64,000 bases of DNA from Roseiarcus sp963775575 (GCA_963775575.1 CAVZJG010000002.1:2294001-2358000), one strand, 5' to 3'. Counted from the stretch's first letter, positions 7,564 to 17,303 are shown. The notes: generated from the sequence alone by a model not told the origin. Numbers and translations: made by a program.

Positions 7564-10242
7564 ATGAGTGAAACGAACAACAGCGGCGACAAGACTTTGG
7601 GCGCATCGCCGGCGAAGCCGACTTTGCACCTCAAGCGGCCCGTCGAGCAGGGAACCGTGCGCCAAAGCTTTTCGCACGGGCGCAGCAAGGCGGTCGTCGT
7701 CGAGAAGGTCAAGCGCCGCGTCCTCGCGCCGGGCGAAGCGTCGCCGCGCGAGGCGGCGCCGGCGGCCCCCGGCGCCAAGGCGCCCGCGCTTGCTCCGGCG
7801 GCCGCGCCCCGCGGACCCACCGTCGCCGCGCCGGCCGCCCCCCCCAAGACCGGCGTGGTGTTGCGCACCTTGACGGAAGAGCAGCGCGAGACCCGCGCCA
7901 GGGCGCTCGTCGAAGCGCGCGCGCGCGAAGAAGAAGACCGCCGCCGCCAGGAAGCGGATGCCGAGGCGCGACGCGAGCGCGAGGCGCGCGAAATGGTCGA
8001 GCGCGAAGCGGCCGAAGCGCGCAAGCGCGAGGAAGAGCTGCGCCGTTCCCAGGAAGCGAACTTCAAGCGACAATCCGAGGAGGAGGCGCGCCGACGCCTG
8101 GCCGGCGGCGAACCGGCCGCGATCCCCGCCACGTCATTGGGCCGCAAACCGGCAACGGCGCCCGCCGCCTCGCCCGCCGTGGCGCTCGCCGCCTCGCCGG
8201 GCGGCGCGCCGAGCGCGGCCAAGGCGCTCGGCCCGGGCCTTGCCTTCGACGACGAGGAAGGCAAACGCGGCGCTCGCAGGACGACGGTCGCCGCGCCTGC
8301 GGCGAAACTCATGCTGCCGACGCCGCGCCCGGCGCGCGGCGGCGACCAGCGCAATCGCGGCCGATTGACCGTCGCCAGCGCCACCGCCGGCGAAGAGGAG
8401 CGCACGCGTTCCGTCGCCGCCTTCCGCCGCCGCACCCAGCGCCTCAAGAGTCACGGCGCCCAGGAGGCGAAGGAGAAGATTTCCCGCGAAATCGTCGTCC
8501 CCGAGGCGATCACCATCCAGGAACTCGCCAACCGCATGTCCGAGCGCGCCGTCGACGTCATCAAGCTGCTGATGCGCCAGGGGCGCATGGTCACTCTCAC
8601 CGACACGCTCGACGCCGACACCGCCGAGCTGATCGCCGAGGAAATGGGCCACACCGTCAAGCGCGTGGCCGAATCAGACGTCGAAGAGGGATTGTTCGAC
8701 CGTCCCGACGAAGAGGGCGCTCCGGTCCCGCGGCCGCCGATCGTCACCATCATGGGGCATGTCGACCACGGCAAGACATCGCTGCTCGACGCCATCCGGC
8801 ACGCCAATGTGGTGGCCGGAGAAGCGGGCGGCATCACCCAACACATCGGCGCCTATCAGGTCACGGCCCCCAGCGGCGCCAAGATCACCTTCATCGACAC
8901 GCCCGGCCACGCCGCCTTCACGGCGATGCGCGCGCGCGGCGCCAAGGTGACCGACATCGTCGTCTTGGTGGTGGCCGCGGACGACGGTGTGATGCCGCAA
9001 ACGATCGAGGCGATCCGCCACGCCAAGGCGGCCCATGCGCCGATCATCGTGGCGATCAACAAAATCGACAAGCCGGAAGCCGATCCGCAGCGCGTGATGC
9101 AGGAGTTGTTGCAGCACGACGTTCAGGTCGAAGCCTTCGGCGGCGAAACGCTCAGCGTCGAGGTCTCCGCCGCCAAGCACACCAATCTTGATAGATTGCT
9201 CGAGGCGATCGCGCTGCAAGCCGAAATTCTCGATCTGACAGCCGACCCCGAGCGTAGCGCCGAGGGCACCGTGGTGGAGGCGCGCCTCGATCGCGGCCGC
9301 GGCCCGGTGGCGACGGTGTTGGTGCAGCGCGGCACGCTGCGCGTCGGCGCGCTGGTCGTGGCCGGTTCGGAATGGGGCCGCGTGCGCGCCCTCATCGACG
9401 ACAAGGGCGAAAACGTCGAAGAAGCGAAGCCCTCGACGCCGGTCGAGGTGCTCGGCTTCTCCGGCGCGCCGGAGGCCGGCGACCGCGTCGCGGTGGTGGA
9501 AAGCGAGGCGCGGGCGCGCGAAATCGCCGAATATCGCGAACGCCAAAAGCGCGAGAAGCTGGCGGTTCGCGGCGGCGTGGTGCGCACCTCGCTCAGCGAT
9601 ATGATGAGCAATCTCAAGACGGCGGGCCGCAAGGAGCTGCCGATCGTCGTCAAGGCCGACGTGCAAGGCTCGGTCGAGGCGATCACCGCCGCGATCGACA
9701 GGCTCGGCAACGAGGAAGTCGCCGCGCGCGTCATTCACGGCGGCGTCGGCGGCGTGACCGAATCCGACGTCACCCTCGCCGAGGCGTCGAAAGCGGTGAT
9801 CATCGGCTTCAACGTGCGCGCGCACAAGGAAGCGCGCGACCTGGCCGAGCAGCAGGGCATCGAGATTCGCTATTACAACATCATCTACAACCTCGTGGAC
9901 GACGTAAAGGCGGCGATGTCGGGCCTGCTTTCGCCGACCCTGCGCGAGACGTTGCTCGGCAATGCGCAGGTCCTCGAAGTGTTCTCGATCTCGAAAGTGG
10001 GCAACGTCGCGGGCTGCCGGGTCATCGACGGCGTGGTGCAGCGCGGCGCCCATGTGCGCCTCATTCGCGACAACGTGGTCGTCCACGAAGGCAAGCTGTC
10101 GACGCTGAAGCGCTTCAAGGACGAAGTCGCGGTTGTGCAGGCCGGTCAGGAATGCGGCATGGCCTTGGAGAACTATCAGGACGTCCGCGTCGGCGACGTC
10201 ATCGAATGCTACAATGTCGAGGAGATTCGCCGCACGCTCTAG
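7564..10242 (+). CDS. infB: Translation initiation factor IF-2
   Basis: GTPase that places initiator tRNA on the 30S subunit. The 892-residue protein has a long N-terminal region rich in Ala, Pro, Arg and Glu (about 1-290), an IF2_N motif (about 315-365, IVVPEAITIQELANRMSERA), and the G domain from about 390. G1 is GHVDHGKTS, G3 is DTPGH and G4 is NKID. Domains II to IV follow, ending in GDVIECYNVEEIRRTL. ATG 7564 is used. The charged N-terminal extension of alternating Arg/Glu is typical of alphaproteobacterial IF-2. It is part of the nusA operon. Confidence 0.97.
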   Translation: MSETNNSGDKTLGASPAKPTLHLKRPVEQGTVRQSFSHGRSKAVVVEKVKRRVLAPGEASPREAAPAAPGAKAPALAPAAAPRGPTVAAPAAPPKTGVVLRTLTEEQRETRARALVEARAREEEDRRRQEADAEARREREAREMVEREAAEARKREEELRRSQEANFKRQSEEEARRRLAGGEPAAIPATSLGRKPATAPAASPAVALAASPGGAPSAAKALGPGLAFDDEEGKRGARRTTVAAPAAKLMLPTPRPARGGDQRNRGRLTVASATAGEEERTRSVAAFRRRTQRLKSHGAQEAKEKISREIVVPEAITIQELANRMSERAVDVIKLLMRQGRMVTLTDTLDADTAELIAEEMGHTVKRVAESDVEEGLFDRPDEEGAPVPRPPIVTIMGHVDHGKTSLLDAIRHANVVAGEAGGITQHIGAYQVTAPSGAKITFIDTPGHAAFTAMRARGAKVTDIVVLVVAADDGVMPQTIEAIRHAKAAHAPIIVAINKIDKPEADPQRVMQELLQHDVQVEAFGGETLSVEVSAAKHTNLDRLLEAIALQAEILDLTADPERSAEGTVVEARLDRGRGPVATVLVQRGTLRVGALVVAGSEWGRVRALIDDKGENVEEAKPSTPVEVLGFSGAPEAGDRVAVVESEARAREIAEYRERQKREKLAVRGGVVRTSLSDMMSNLKTAGRKELPIVVKADVQGSVEAITAAIDRLGNEEVAARVIHGGVGGVTESDVTLAEASKAVIIGFNVRAHKEARDLAEQQGIEIRYYNIIYNLVDDVKAAMSGLLSPTLRETLLGNAQVLEVFSISKVGNVAGCRVIDGVVQRGAHVRLIRDNVVVHEGKLSTLKRFKDEVAVVQAGQECGMALENYQDVRVGDVIECYNVEEIRRTL

Positions 10243-10316
10243 TGCGCGCCGCCGCTTGGCTTCTCCTCGAAGCTCGTGGCGGGACTGCGGACCGCTTGGG
10301 CTCGGCCGCGCATCTC

Positions 10317-10356
10317 CGCCGGAGCCGCTTTGGCGCGGCTCCGGCGAAGCCGGAGC
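10317..10356 (+). promoter_or_regulatory. Mutually exclusive hairpins in the infB-rbfA gap
   Basis: In the 237-base gap between infB and rbfA, arm 1 (10317-10328, CGCCGGAGCCGC) pairs perfectly over 12 bases with arm 2 (10335-10346) around a TTTGGC loop. Arm 2 can instead pair over 8 bases with arm 3 (10349-10356, GCCGGAGC) around a GAA loop. The two stems cannot coexist. There is no U-tract. This is the shape of a switch, an RNase processing site or a transcript-stability element; which is not decidable from sequence. Nothing else was recognised in the gap. Confidence 0.45.
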
Positions 10357-10479
10357 GCCGACCCGAGCGTTGCGAAGGCCCGGCGCGCGCGAGGAGGCCT
10401 CCCAGCGCGGAAACGACAAGTCCCTTTTCCGCTTGGCCGCCTCGGCGCCGCGACTTCCTTTTTTCAGGCTCCTGTCCCC

Positions 10480-10893
10480 ATGTCCCGAACCATCGCCAGA
10501 CGCGCCGGCCCTTCGCATCGCCTCGAGCGCGTGGGCGAATCGATCCGTCACGCGATGGCGGAAATTCTCCAGCGCGGCGAAATCCTCGATCCCGTGCTCG
10601 ATCGGCAGGCGGTCACTATCCCTTCGGTGAAGATGTCGCCCGATTTGAAGCTCGCCACCATCGCCGTCATGCCGCTCGGCGGCGAGAACGCCGAGGCGAC
10701 GATCCTCGCTCTCAACGTGCGCAAGAAGGCGCTGCGCGCCTTGGTCGCTCGGCGCGTCAACCTCAAGTTTGCGCCCGATCTGCGATTCGTCATCGACGAC
10801 AGCATTTCCGCGCAGGCTGAAATCGACGCGCTGTTGAAGTCGCCGCGGGTCGCGCGCGACCTCGCCCGTGACGACGGCGAGGAACGCCATTGA
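10480..10893 (+). CDS. rbfA: 30S ribosome-binding factor RbfA
   Basis: Small KH-fold protein needed for late 30S maturation. It is 137 aa from ATG 10480: SHRLERVGESIRHAMAEILQRG, then VTIPSVKMSPDLKLATIAVMPLG and LRFVIDDSISAQAEIDALL, the normal RbfA pattern. The same frame is open from 10276, but those extra residues are Arg/Ala-rich and cover the hairpin region, so the downstream ATG is preferred. Its stop overlaps the TTG start of truB (TTGA), so the two are translationally coupled. Confidence 0.95.
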   Translation: MSRTIARRAGPSHRLERVGESIRHAMAEILQRGEILDPVLDRQAVTIPSVKMSPDLKLATIAVMPLGGENAEATILALNVRKKALRALVARRVNLKFAPDLRFVIDDSISAQAEIDALLKSPRVARDLARDDGEERH

Positions 10894-11861
10894 GCCCGAA
10901 GGGCGAAATCGACGCGACGCCCGCCGTGGTCCAGCCCGAGCCGTCCGAGAGAGGCCGGTCGCCCCAGCGCCGCTCGACGCGCGTCGAAGTCAACGGCTGG
11001 ATCAATCTCGACAAGCCGGTCGGCGTCACCTCGACGCAGGCGGTCGCGCAGTTGAAACATCTCTTCAACGCGAAGAAGGCGGGCCACGCCGGCACCCTGG
11101 ACCCGCTCGCTTCCGGCGTGTTGCCGGTCGCGTTCGGCGAAGCGACCAAGACCGTCCCGATCGTGCAGGAGGGCGCCAAGGCCTATCGGTTCGTCGTCAA
11201 GTGGGGCGAGGAAACCGACACCGACGACGCCGAGGGCAGGATCGTCGCGAGCTCGCCTAGGCGCCCAACCCGCGAGGAGATCGAGGCGGCGCTGCCGCGC
11301 TTCGTCGGCCTCATCAGCCAGATTCCGCCGACCTTTTCGGCGATTCGCGTCGCTGGCGAGCGCGCCTACGATCTGGCGCGCGGCGGCGAAGCGTTCGAGA
11401 TCGCAGCGCGGCCCATCCTCGTCCACCGGCTCGAACTCGTCGAGGCCGGGCCGAACGAGGCGAGCTTCGAGGCCGAGTGCGGCAAGGGGGCCTATGTGCG
11501 CGCGATCGCGCGCGACCTCGGGCGCGAACTCGGTTGTCACGGCCACATCGCCGCGTTGCGTCGCACCCACGTCGGCCCGTTCTCGGCGAGCGGGGCGGCG
11601 GCCCTCGACGCGTTGCGCCAATCGCCCGAGGCGCGCGCGACCGCGCTGCTCGCCGTGGAAGCGGGCTTGGCGGAGCTGGCCTGCGTCGCCGTCGATCAGC
11701 GCGGCGCCGCGATCCTGCGCCGCGGTCAAGAACTGCTGCTGCGCGGCGTCGGCGCGCCCGAAGGGCCCGCCTACGCCGCGCGCCTCGGCGCTCCGGTCGC
11801 CTTGGGAAAGGTCGAGGGCGGCTATTTCGTTGCGACGCGGGTCTTCAACCTGCCGGATTGA
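10890..11861 (+). CDS. truB: tRNA pseudouridine(55) synthase TruB
   Basis: Forms pseudouridine 55 in the T loop of tRNAs. NGWINLDKPVGVTSTQAV is the N-terminal signature and AGHAGTLDPLASGVLP contains the catalytic Asp. YRFVVKWGEETDTDDAEG and the C-terminal domain follow. The start is TTG at 10890, overlapping the rbfA stop. The length, 323 aa, includes about 30 extra basic residues before the domain. In many relatives rpsO and pnp come next; here the gene instead meets, tail to tail and 4 bases away, the broken end of the receptor-kinase gene. Confidence 0.96.
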   Translation: MSPKGEIDATPAVVQPEPSERGRSPQRRSTRVEVNGWINLDKPVGVTSTQAVAQLKHLFNAKKAGHAGTLDPLASGVLPVAFGEATKTVPIVQEGAKAYRFVVKWGEETDTDDAEGRIVASSPRRPTREEIEAALPRFVGLISQIPPTFSAIRVAGERAYDLARGGEAFEIAARPILVHRLELVEAGPNEASFEAECGKGAYVRAIARDLGRELGCHGHIAALRRTHVGPFSASGAAALDALRQSPEARATALLAVEAGLAELACVAVDQRGAAILRRGQELLLRGVGAPEGPAYAARLGAPVALGKVEGGYFVATRVFNLPD

Positions 11862-11943
11862 CCGCTCACGGCGCCTTCCACGCGGCCAGCGCCTCGTTGA
11901 GGAGGCGCTCCCCGTCGGCGCCCTTCTCGAAAGTCAGCTTGGC

Positions 11944-13887
11944 GCAAGTTGGACACCTAATTTTCGTAAATGATTGATTGCGCTGGCATTTTAGGGAAAT
12001 TCAAGTCGGCGTGGCACTACGCCTTGGGCGGCCGCGGCGTTTTTGGGCGCGTTTGAGTTGGGCAGGCGGCGGGGGGCGAGCCTGGCGGGCGCGCGGCGGC
12101 AGGGCGAGATGAGCGCGTTTGAAGAGCGTCGTCACCGCCGGCGCGGCGTCGCTGCGCACCAGCCAATCGGCGCCGCGATGACGGATGCGCACTTGGCTCA
12201 GACGGTCGAGATCGCGCAGCAGAACCCGCCACTCGGGCGCGACGCCGGCTTCGCGCATGAGATCGTCGAGATGCTTCTGCATCGCCAGCGCCAGGAACGA
12301 GCAAAAGACATGGCCACGAATGGCGGCGTCGGATGAGTGGAAGATCGGCCGCGTGCGCATTACCGCCTTGGTCCGCTGGAAGAGATTTTCGACTTTGAGA
12401 AGGTCGCGATAGCGCAGAACCGCCTGCAGCGGCGTGATTTTCGCGTTGGTGCGCAGCACGAAGATTCCGTCGAACCGCGCTTCTTCGGCGAGCTTGCCGG
12501 CGTCGATCTCGAACGCCGGCTTGCCCTTGGCCCCTTTGGTCTTGCGCAAATAGCGCCGATAGGCGGAATTGCCGATCAGCGCCTTGTCGCCCCTTTTCAA
12601 TTGCGCAGCGAGAGCGGCGACGATCGCCTCGCGATTCTCGCGGTCCTTCTCGGCCTCCGCTTCGTTGCGGCAAACGACGTAACGCTCGCCCTCGATCTGC
12701 AGCTGTTTGACGAACAACTGAGTTTGGCCGGCCTTGCGCTCGATGAGCAACGGCACGAACGGATCATCGTTCGCCAACACGATTCTTTTGACGATCGCGT
12801 CGGAGCGCTCGCGTGCGCCCAGGATGTATTCGAGATTGCGTTCCTCGAGCCCGGCGATCGTCGCGGCCGAGATCATGCCGCGATCGGCGACGACGCAGAC
12901 CCGGCCGACCCCGAAGCGCGAACGCAGCCGATCGACGACCGGCAGCAATGTCGTCACGTCGGCGGTGTTGCCCGGCCACATCTCGGTGCAGATCGGCCGA
13001 CCCTCGCCGTCGACGACGAGGCCGAGGATCATCTGCTTCAGATCGGGCCGATAATCCTTGGAATAGCCGCGCTCGCCCAGCGTCTGGCCGCCCTCGCCGT
13101 AAAACGACAGGCTCGTGGTGTCCATGAACACGGCGGACAGATCGGTGAAGAGGTCGCGGCGGCGATCGAACAGCTTCTCCTCGATGACGTCCTTGACGCA
13201 GCGCGGCGCCAGCGCCTCGGCCGGCTTCTCCTCCATCTCCTCGCCCAGCCAGGCCATCGCCCGGTAGAAATGATGCAGGTCAAGCCCCTCGGCGCCCGGG
13301 ATGTCGTAATCCGTCATCCACAACGCGCAGTCGCGGTCCGATCCGGAAACGAACAGCCGATGCAGCGCGGCGACGAACACCGCCCGCTCGACCGGGAACT
13401 CGAACGCGCGCTCCTTCAACAGATCGCCGAGAACCTCGGCGACGCCGAGCCGCTCCCAGATCTTGCCGAACAGCAGCGGCCCGCCAATCCGCTTGGCCGC
13501 GATCGACAAGGCCCCGTCGGCGTCCTCGTCGAGCGCATGGATGAGCAACACCTGATCGGTGAGCTTGGCGCCCGAGGCGATGAGCGAGGCGAGCCCGCCG
13601 GAGGCGACCAGTTCGTCGGCGCGCCCCGGATTGGCGACGACGGACTGACGCACGGCGCCGCCGATGCGCTTGTTCTCGACGATCTGCACGTAAGTGCGCT
13701 CGCCCGACCTCTTGAAGCGGAAGAACATGGCGGCCCCAAAGCAGAGCACCACAGAATCCGATTCGCAATCAATTATCAAGCCGAAATATTGTGCAAACGT
13801 GCCACCACGTTTGGCGAAAATGCCCGATCGCCGTCAATAATATCAACAGGTTGCGAGCGCGAAGACCCGTTTACTGTTCAAGTCGGG
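11944..13887 (-). mobile_element. IS1634-family (IS4 superfamily) insertion sequence
   Basis: The element is 1,944 bases long, bounded by a 6-base direct repeat CTTGGC (11938-11943 and 13888-13893). Its ends are imperfect inverted repeats: AGTTGGACACCTAA on the left, ACTTGAACAGTAAA on the right (reverse strand). It carries one transposase gene on the minus strand. It sits in the last 25 codons of the receptor-kinase gene; the displaced tail survives at 11866-11943 in the correct frame. The boundaries were placed by comparing the flanks with the intact paralogue at 19.7 kb. Confidence 0.85.
12001..13728 (-). CDS. IS1634-family transposase
   Basis: DDE transposase of 575 aa. The N-terminus FFRFKRSGERTYVQIVENKR is typical of IS1634 proteins. 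Catalytic positions visible are Asp in FMDTTSLSFYGEG, Asp in VADRGMISAATI, and Glu in YRDLLKVENLFQRTK, which fits the Y-R-E-K signature of the IS4 superfamily. The ATG at 13728 is preferred over an in-frame start 17 codons upstream that lies outside the conserved N-terminus. The frame is intact, so the copy may still be active. The C-terminus is Arg/Pro-rich. Confidence 0.92.
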   Translation of the reverse strand: MFFRFKRSGERTYVQIVENKRIGGAVRQSVVANPGRADELVASGGLASLIASGAKLTDQVLLIHALDEDADGALSIAAKRIGGPLLFGKIWERLGVAEVLGDLLKERAFEFPVERAVFVAALHRLFVSGSDRDCALWMTDYDIPGAEGLDLHHFYRAMAWLGEEMEEKPAEALAPRCVKDVIEEKLFDRRRDLFTDLSAVFMDTTSLSFYGEGGQTLGERGYSKDYRPDLKQMILGLVVDGEGRPICTEMWPGNTADVTTLLPVVDRLRSRFGVGRVCVVADRGMISAATIAGLEERNLEYILGARERSDAIVKRIVLANDDPFVPLLIERKAGQTQLFVKQLQIEGERYVVCRNEAEAEKDRENREAIVAALAAQLKRGDKALIGNSAYRRYLRKTKGAKGKPAFEIDAGKLAEEARFDGIFVLRTNAKITPLQAVLRYRDLLKVENLFQRTKAVMRTRPIFHSSDAAIRGHVFCSFLALAMQKHLDDLMREAGVAPEWRVLLRDLDRLSQVRIRHRGADWLVRSDAAPAVTTLFKRAHLALPPRARQARPPPPAQLKRAQKRRGRPRRSATPT

Positions 13888-16068
13888 CTTGGCAATGCGG
13901 TCGTCATTGAGCAGCAGCGGGAAATCGAACCAGCCGCGGCTGGCGATGAGGTCGACGTTGTGCGCGGCGTCGGCGTCGGCGCGCCAGAGCCCGACGAGGA
14001 AATAGCTGTCGCTGATTTTGACGCGCACGCCGGCCAGGGGGTCCTGCCCCGGAGGATTGTCGCGGCGCATCATCGGCACCCGCATGTCCTTGACGCCCTT
14101 GATTTCCGCGCCGTCGGCGAACGTCATGCGAAGATCGATCGTATGGGAAGCGGGCAAAGTCGGGTCGGTGTTCTTCCGTATCGTCATGACTGCGTGCATC
14201 TCCAGAGTGGGAATGTCGGCCTCGGCCTTCACCCCGACCGTCGCCGGCTGCCCGGGCGCCGCCGGGATCGAGGTCCAGACGACCGAACCGAGGCTGATCG
14301 CGGGCGGCTTCTGCGGGTCGCCGGCGACGGCGACGAGCATCGCGGCGCGCGGCGAAACTGCCACACCTGGCGACGCCGCCGGTTGCGGCGGCGTCGCGGC
14401 CGCCGCCGCAGTGGCGGCCGGTGACGGCGCGGCGGCGGCCGTCGGCTGACTTGGCGCTCCGCTGCTCTCGGCGGTATGAACCGGGTCGGGAATGACGGTC
14501 CACTTCGGCAATTCTCTCTTGCCGTTCAGGTATTCCGTCACGACCGGATAGACATACTTACCAATGGCCGACGTAAGCTCGACGGACGCATTGGCGTCGC
14601 CAACCGCGAGCGCCTTTTTTATGTCGGGTATGTAGTCGATCGAGACCATTAGGAAGTCCTTGCCCGGCCTGAGGCCCGCCTCCTTCATCGCCTGTATCGC
14701 GCCAAGCTGCATGTTGTCGTTGTGGGCGAACACCGCGCAAATCCCGCTGAGATTGTTGGTCGCCTTGATGAAGGATTCCATCACGCTCTTCCCGCCTGCG
14801 GTCGTGAAGTCTCCGCTCTGGCTCTTGACGATCTTCATTCTCGGAAATTGGGAGATGGCGGCTTCGAAACCTTCCTTGCGGTAGACTGCCGCCGCCGAGC
14901 CGACTGTGCCCTGCAACTCGACGATGTTGCAGGTTCCCTTGCTCGCCTGAGCGAGCCATGCGCCGGCAAGCCTTCCTTCGAGGTTGAAGTCACTTGCAAT
15001 GCGGGTCACGTAAAGCGATTTGTCGGCGACGTCGACGTCGCGGTCGACGATGAACACCGGAATATTGGCGGCTTTGGCCTCTTTGAGCGCCTGGTCCCAG
15101 CCGGTGACCACGATCGGGGCGATGACGATCGCGTCGACCTTCTGCGCGATGAACGAGCGCACCGCCTTCAGCTGATCTTCTTCCTTCTGATTGGCGTCAG
15201 AGAATTTGAGGTCGATGCCCTCACTTCTTGCTTCTTCCTGCATGTCCTGGGACTGGGCCACACGCCAGTCGCTTTCATGGCCGATCTGCGAGAAGCCTAT
15301 GGTCAACGCCCTTTTTGAAGGTCCAACTGACGGCGCCGGCGTCAGGCTTGCTTCCTTCTGACGAAGCATGTCTCGCAATGCTTCCGCCTTCTGCCTCTCC
15401 GCGCTGTCGGGAAATCGGTCGATGAATGCCTGCACTTGACGCCAATCCGTAGCCATTTGGACGAAACTCCACGCCGTCTCGTCGGGACGAGGTTGGGGCG
15501 GCGTTGTCGCAGCCGCCGCCGGCGCCGCCGCGGGAGAGGAAGCGGGGGCGGGGGTGGGCGGCAACCTGTAGGCGAAGCTCAGCGCGTCTGACGCCGCGAG
15601 AGAGGAAGCGGGGGCGGAGGCGGGCGTGGGGGGCTGGGGTACCGGCGTTGACAGCCACAGCACCAGAAGAAGAGCACCGAATCCACCGGCAACAATCTTC
15701 TTATTGCTCTTCAACCAATCGACGAATGTCGATGTACTCGCACCGGTGCCTACCCCCATACCAGCAATAGTTCCTGGTGGAAACTGAGTGGTCCCCGGCA
15801 ATGGAGGTGGTTTTGGTGGTGGCCGCCAGCTCGACTTTGCAAGGGCACAAAGCCCACAACCCTTTGAGAAATGTGCGTGGTCCTTCGATGCCTTGCATTG
15901 AACCATGATCTTGTTGTTCAGTAAACGTCCAAGATGATCGCGCCATTCGATTGCCGTCGGGCGCCCAGGCATGCTCAAAAATGCTCGATCGAAAAGCTGT
16001 CGAGTATCGTCTTCCAAAAAGTCATGAATACTCGAAGGTGCCGGCTTAACGCTTTGATGGGCGCTCAA
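13843..16068 (-). CDS. Fragment of the receptor kinase: sugar-binding (periplasmic binding protein type) domain and C-terminal domain
   Basis: Longest open frame left in the central piece (741 codons). Its ATG is internal to the ancestral gene; the frame continues upstream to the IS630 end. Residues 1-80 are the end of the kinase region with a zinc-ligand-like cluster (C-x5-H-x-H-x4-C-x2-C, about 58-74). Residues 125-140 are a transmembrane segment, then a Pro/Ala linker. Residues 253-532 match ABC-type sugar-binding proteins (LTIGFSQIGHESDWRVAQ, VDAIVIAPIVVTGWDQAL, CAVFAHNDNMQLGAIQAMKE, MVSIDY). Residues 560-727 are the C-terminal domain also found at 19.7 kb. The last 14 residues (PDLNSKRVFALATC) are IS sequence. 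Any product would lack the kinase and a proper membrane-entry context. Confidence 0.7.
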   Translation of the reverse strand: MSAHQSVKPAPSSIHDFLEDDTRQLFDRAFLSMPGRPTAIEWRDHLGRLLNNKIMVQCKASKDHAHFSKGCGLCALAKSSWRPPPKPPPLPGTTQFPPGTIAGMGVGTGASTSTFVDWLKSNKKIVAGGFGALLLVLWLSTPVPQPPTPASAPASSLAASDALSFAYRLPPTPAPASSPAAAPAAAATTPPQPRPDETAWSFVQMATDWRQVQAFIDRFPDSAERQKAEALRDMLRQKEASLTPAPSVGPSKRALTIGFSQIGHESDWRVAQSQDMQEEARSEGIDLKFSDANQKEEDQLKAVRSFIAQKVDAIVIAPIVVTGWDQALKEAKAANIPVFIVDRDVDVADKSLYVTRIASDFNLEGRLAGAWLAQASKGTCNIVELQGTVGSAAAVYRKEGFEAAISQFPRMKIVKSQSGDFTTAGGKSVMESFIKATNNLSGICAVFAHNDNMQLGAIQAMKEAGLRPGKDFLMVSIDYIPDIKKALAVGDANASVELTSAIGKYVYPVVTEYLNGKRELPKWTVIPDPVHTAESSGAPSQPTAAAAPSPAATAAAAATPPQPAASPGVAVSPRAAMLVAVAGDPQKPPAISLGSVVWTSIPAAPGQPATVGVKAEADIPTLEMHAVMTIRKNTDPTLPASHTIDLRMTFADGAEIKGVKDMRVPMMRRDNPPGQDPLAGVRVKISDSYFLVGLWRADADAAHNVDLIASRGWFDFPLLLNDDRIAKPDLNSKRVFALATC

Positions 16069-16187
16069 TCCATAGGCGTAAAGCCCGGCGAAAATTCTGC
16101 CTTGCTGATTTGTTGGTAAGTTAGCGCGGAGATCGACGCCTTGAAATGGATGAAGCCCATTGTTGATAAGTTGGAAGATAATCGTCG

Positions 16188-17303
16188 CTAGTGTCCTGAT
16201 TCCGAGTTAGCTGCGATTTGGGCTTGTGCGATGGTGAGGGTTTTCAAGCAGAAGCGCTTTATGCTGGCGAGGATATCGTCTGCGGATTTTGTCCATCGGA
16301 AGGGCCTTGGATTGCAATTGACGGCCTCGATGTAAGCGCGGATGGCGGCTTCCAATTCGACGGTGGAGCGGTGGACGCCTCGCCGTATTTGGCGATCGGT
16401 GATGTCGGCGAAGAATCGCTCGACCTGATTGATCCAAGAACTCGATGTCGGCGTGAAATGGACGCGCCATCGCGGCCGTGCGCCGAGCCATTTCCGGATC
16501 GCCGGGGTCTTGTGGGTGGCGTAGTTGTCCATGACGAGGTGGATATCGAGATCGCTTGGAACGTTGCGTTCGATCTCGCGCAGGAAGCTCAAGAATTCGC
16601 GTCCGCGGTGGCGCGGATAGCATCGCCCGATCACTTTGCCGGTGGCGGTGTCGAGGGCGGCGAACAGGGAGAGGGTTCCATGGCGCGTGTAGTCATGCGT
16701 GCGCCGCTCGACCTGACCGGGGCGCAGGGGAAGTAGAGGCTGAGTCCGGTCCAACGCCTGGATATGGCTCTTTTCATCGACGCAGAGAACGATGGCCCGC
16801 TCGGGCGGGGCCAAGTACAGTCCGACGATATCGCGAACTTTCTCGACAAAGAGCGGGTCGCTCGAAAGCTTGAACGTCTCGGTGCGATGCGGTTGAAGGT
16901 TGAACGCCTGCCAAATCCGATGGATCGTCGAAGGCGCAAACCCGACGGCGCGCGCCATCGATCGAAGACTCCAGTGGGTCGCGTTCTCCGGCGTCGTCTC
17001 CAGGGTCAGGCGAATCGTTTCAGCGATCTCCATGTCGCTGATCCGTCGCGGGGCTCCAGGGCGCGGCTCGTCCAGCAGTCCCTCGACACGACGTTCGGCA
17101 AACCGCCGTCGCCACTTGCCGACGGTATTGGGCGCCACCCCCAACTGCTGACAAATCGTCAGGTTCTCGGCGTCTCGCGCCGCCAACAATATGATCCGCG
17201 CGCGCTGAGCCAAACCCTGCGCCGTCCGACGACGCGACGCCAGGCTTTCCAGTTCAGTGCGCTCGTCGTCCGTCAGACGAATCCTAGCCGCCCGCTTTCC
17301 CAT
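16188..17303 (-). CDS. IS630-family transposase
   Basis: A 371-aa transposase. An N-terminal helix-turn-helix region (about 8-100, LTICQQLGVAPNTVGKWRRR) is followed by a linker and a DDE catalytic domain. Catalytic residues are seen in LCVDEKSHIQAL (Asp), LVMDNYATHK (Asp) and SSWINQVERFF (Glu). The frame is intact. The TAG stop is formed by the TA target dinucleotide plus the first flanking base, so the element relies on the insertion site to end its gene. A second ATG lies two codons upstream and is equally possible. Confidence 0.93.
   Translation of the reverse strand: MGKRAARIRLTDDERTELESLASRRRTAQGLAQRARIILLAARDAENLTICQQLGVAPNTVGKWRRRFAERRVEGLLDEPRPGAPRRISDMEIAETIRLTLETTPENATHWSLRSMARAVGFAPSTIHRIWQAFNLQPHRTETFKLSSDPLFVEKVRDIVGLYLAPPERAIVLCVDEKSHIQALDRTQPLLPLRPGQVERRTHDYTRHGTLSLFAALDTATGKVIGRCYPRHRGREFLSFLREIERNVPSDLDIHLVMDNYATHKTPAIRKWLGARPRWRVHFTPTSSSWINQVERFFADITDRQIRRGVHRSTVELEAAIRAYIEAVNCNPRPFRWTKSADDILASIKRFCLKTLTIAQAQIAANSESGH

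Noticed and set aside
13843..16068. A free-standing sugar ABC transporter substrate-binding protein
   Set aside because: The domain is real, but the frame continues upstream to the IS630 edge and joins the kinase. There is no signal peptide at the apparent start and no permease or ATPase gene nearby.
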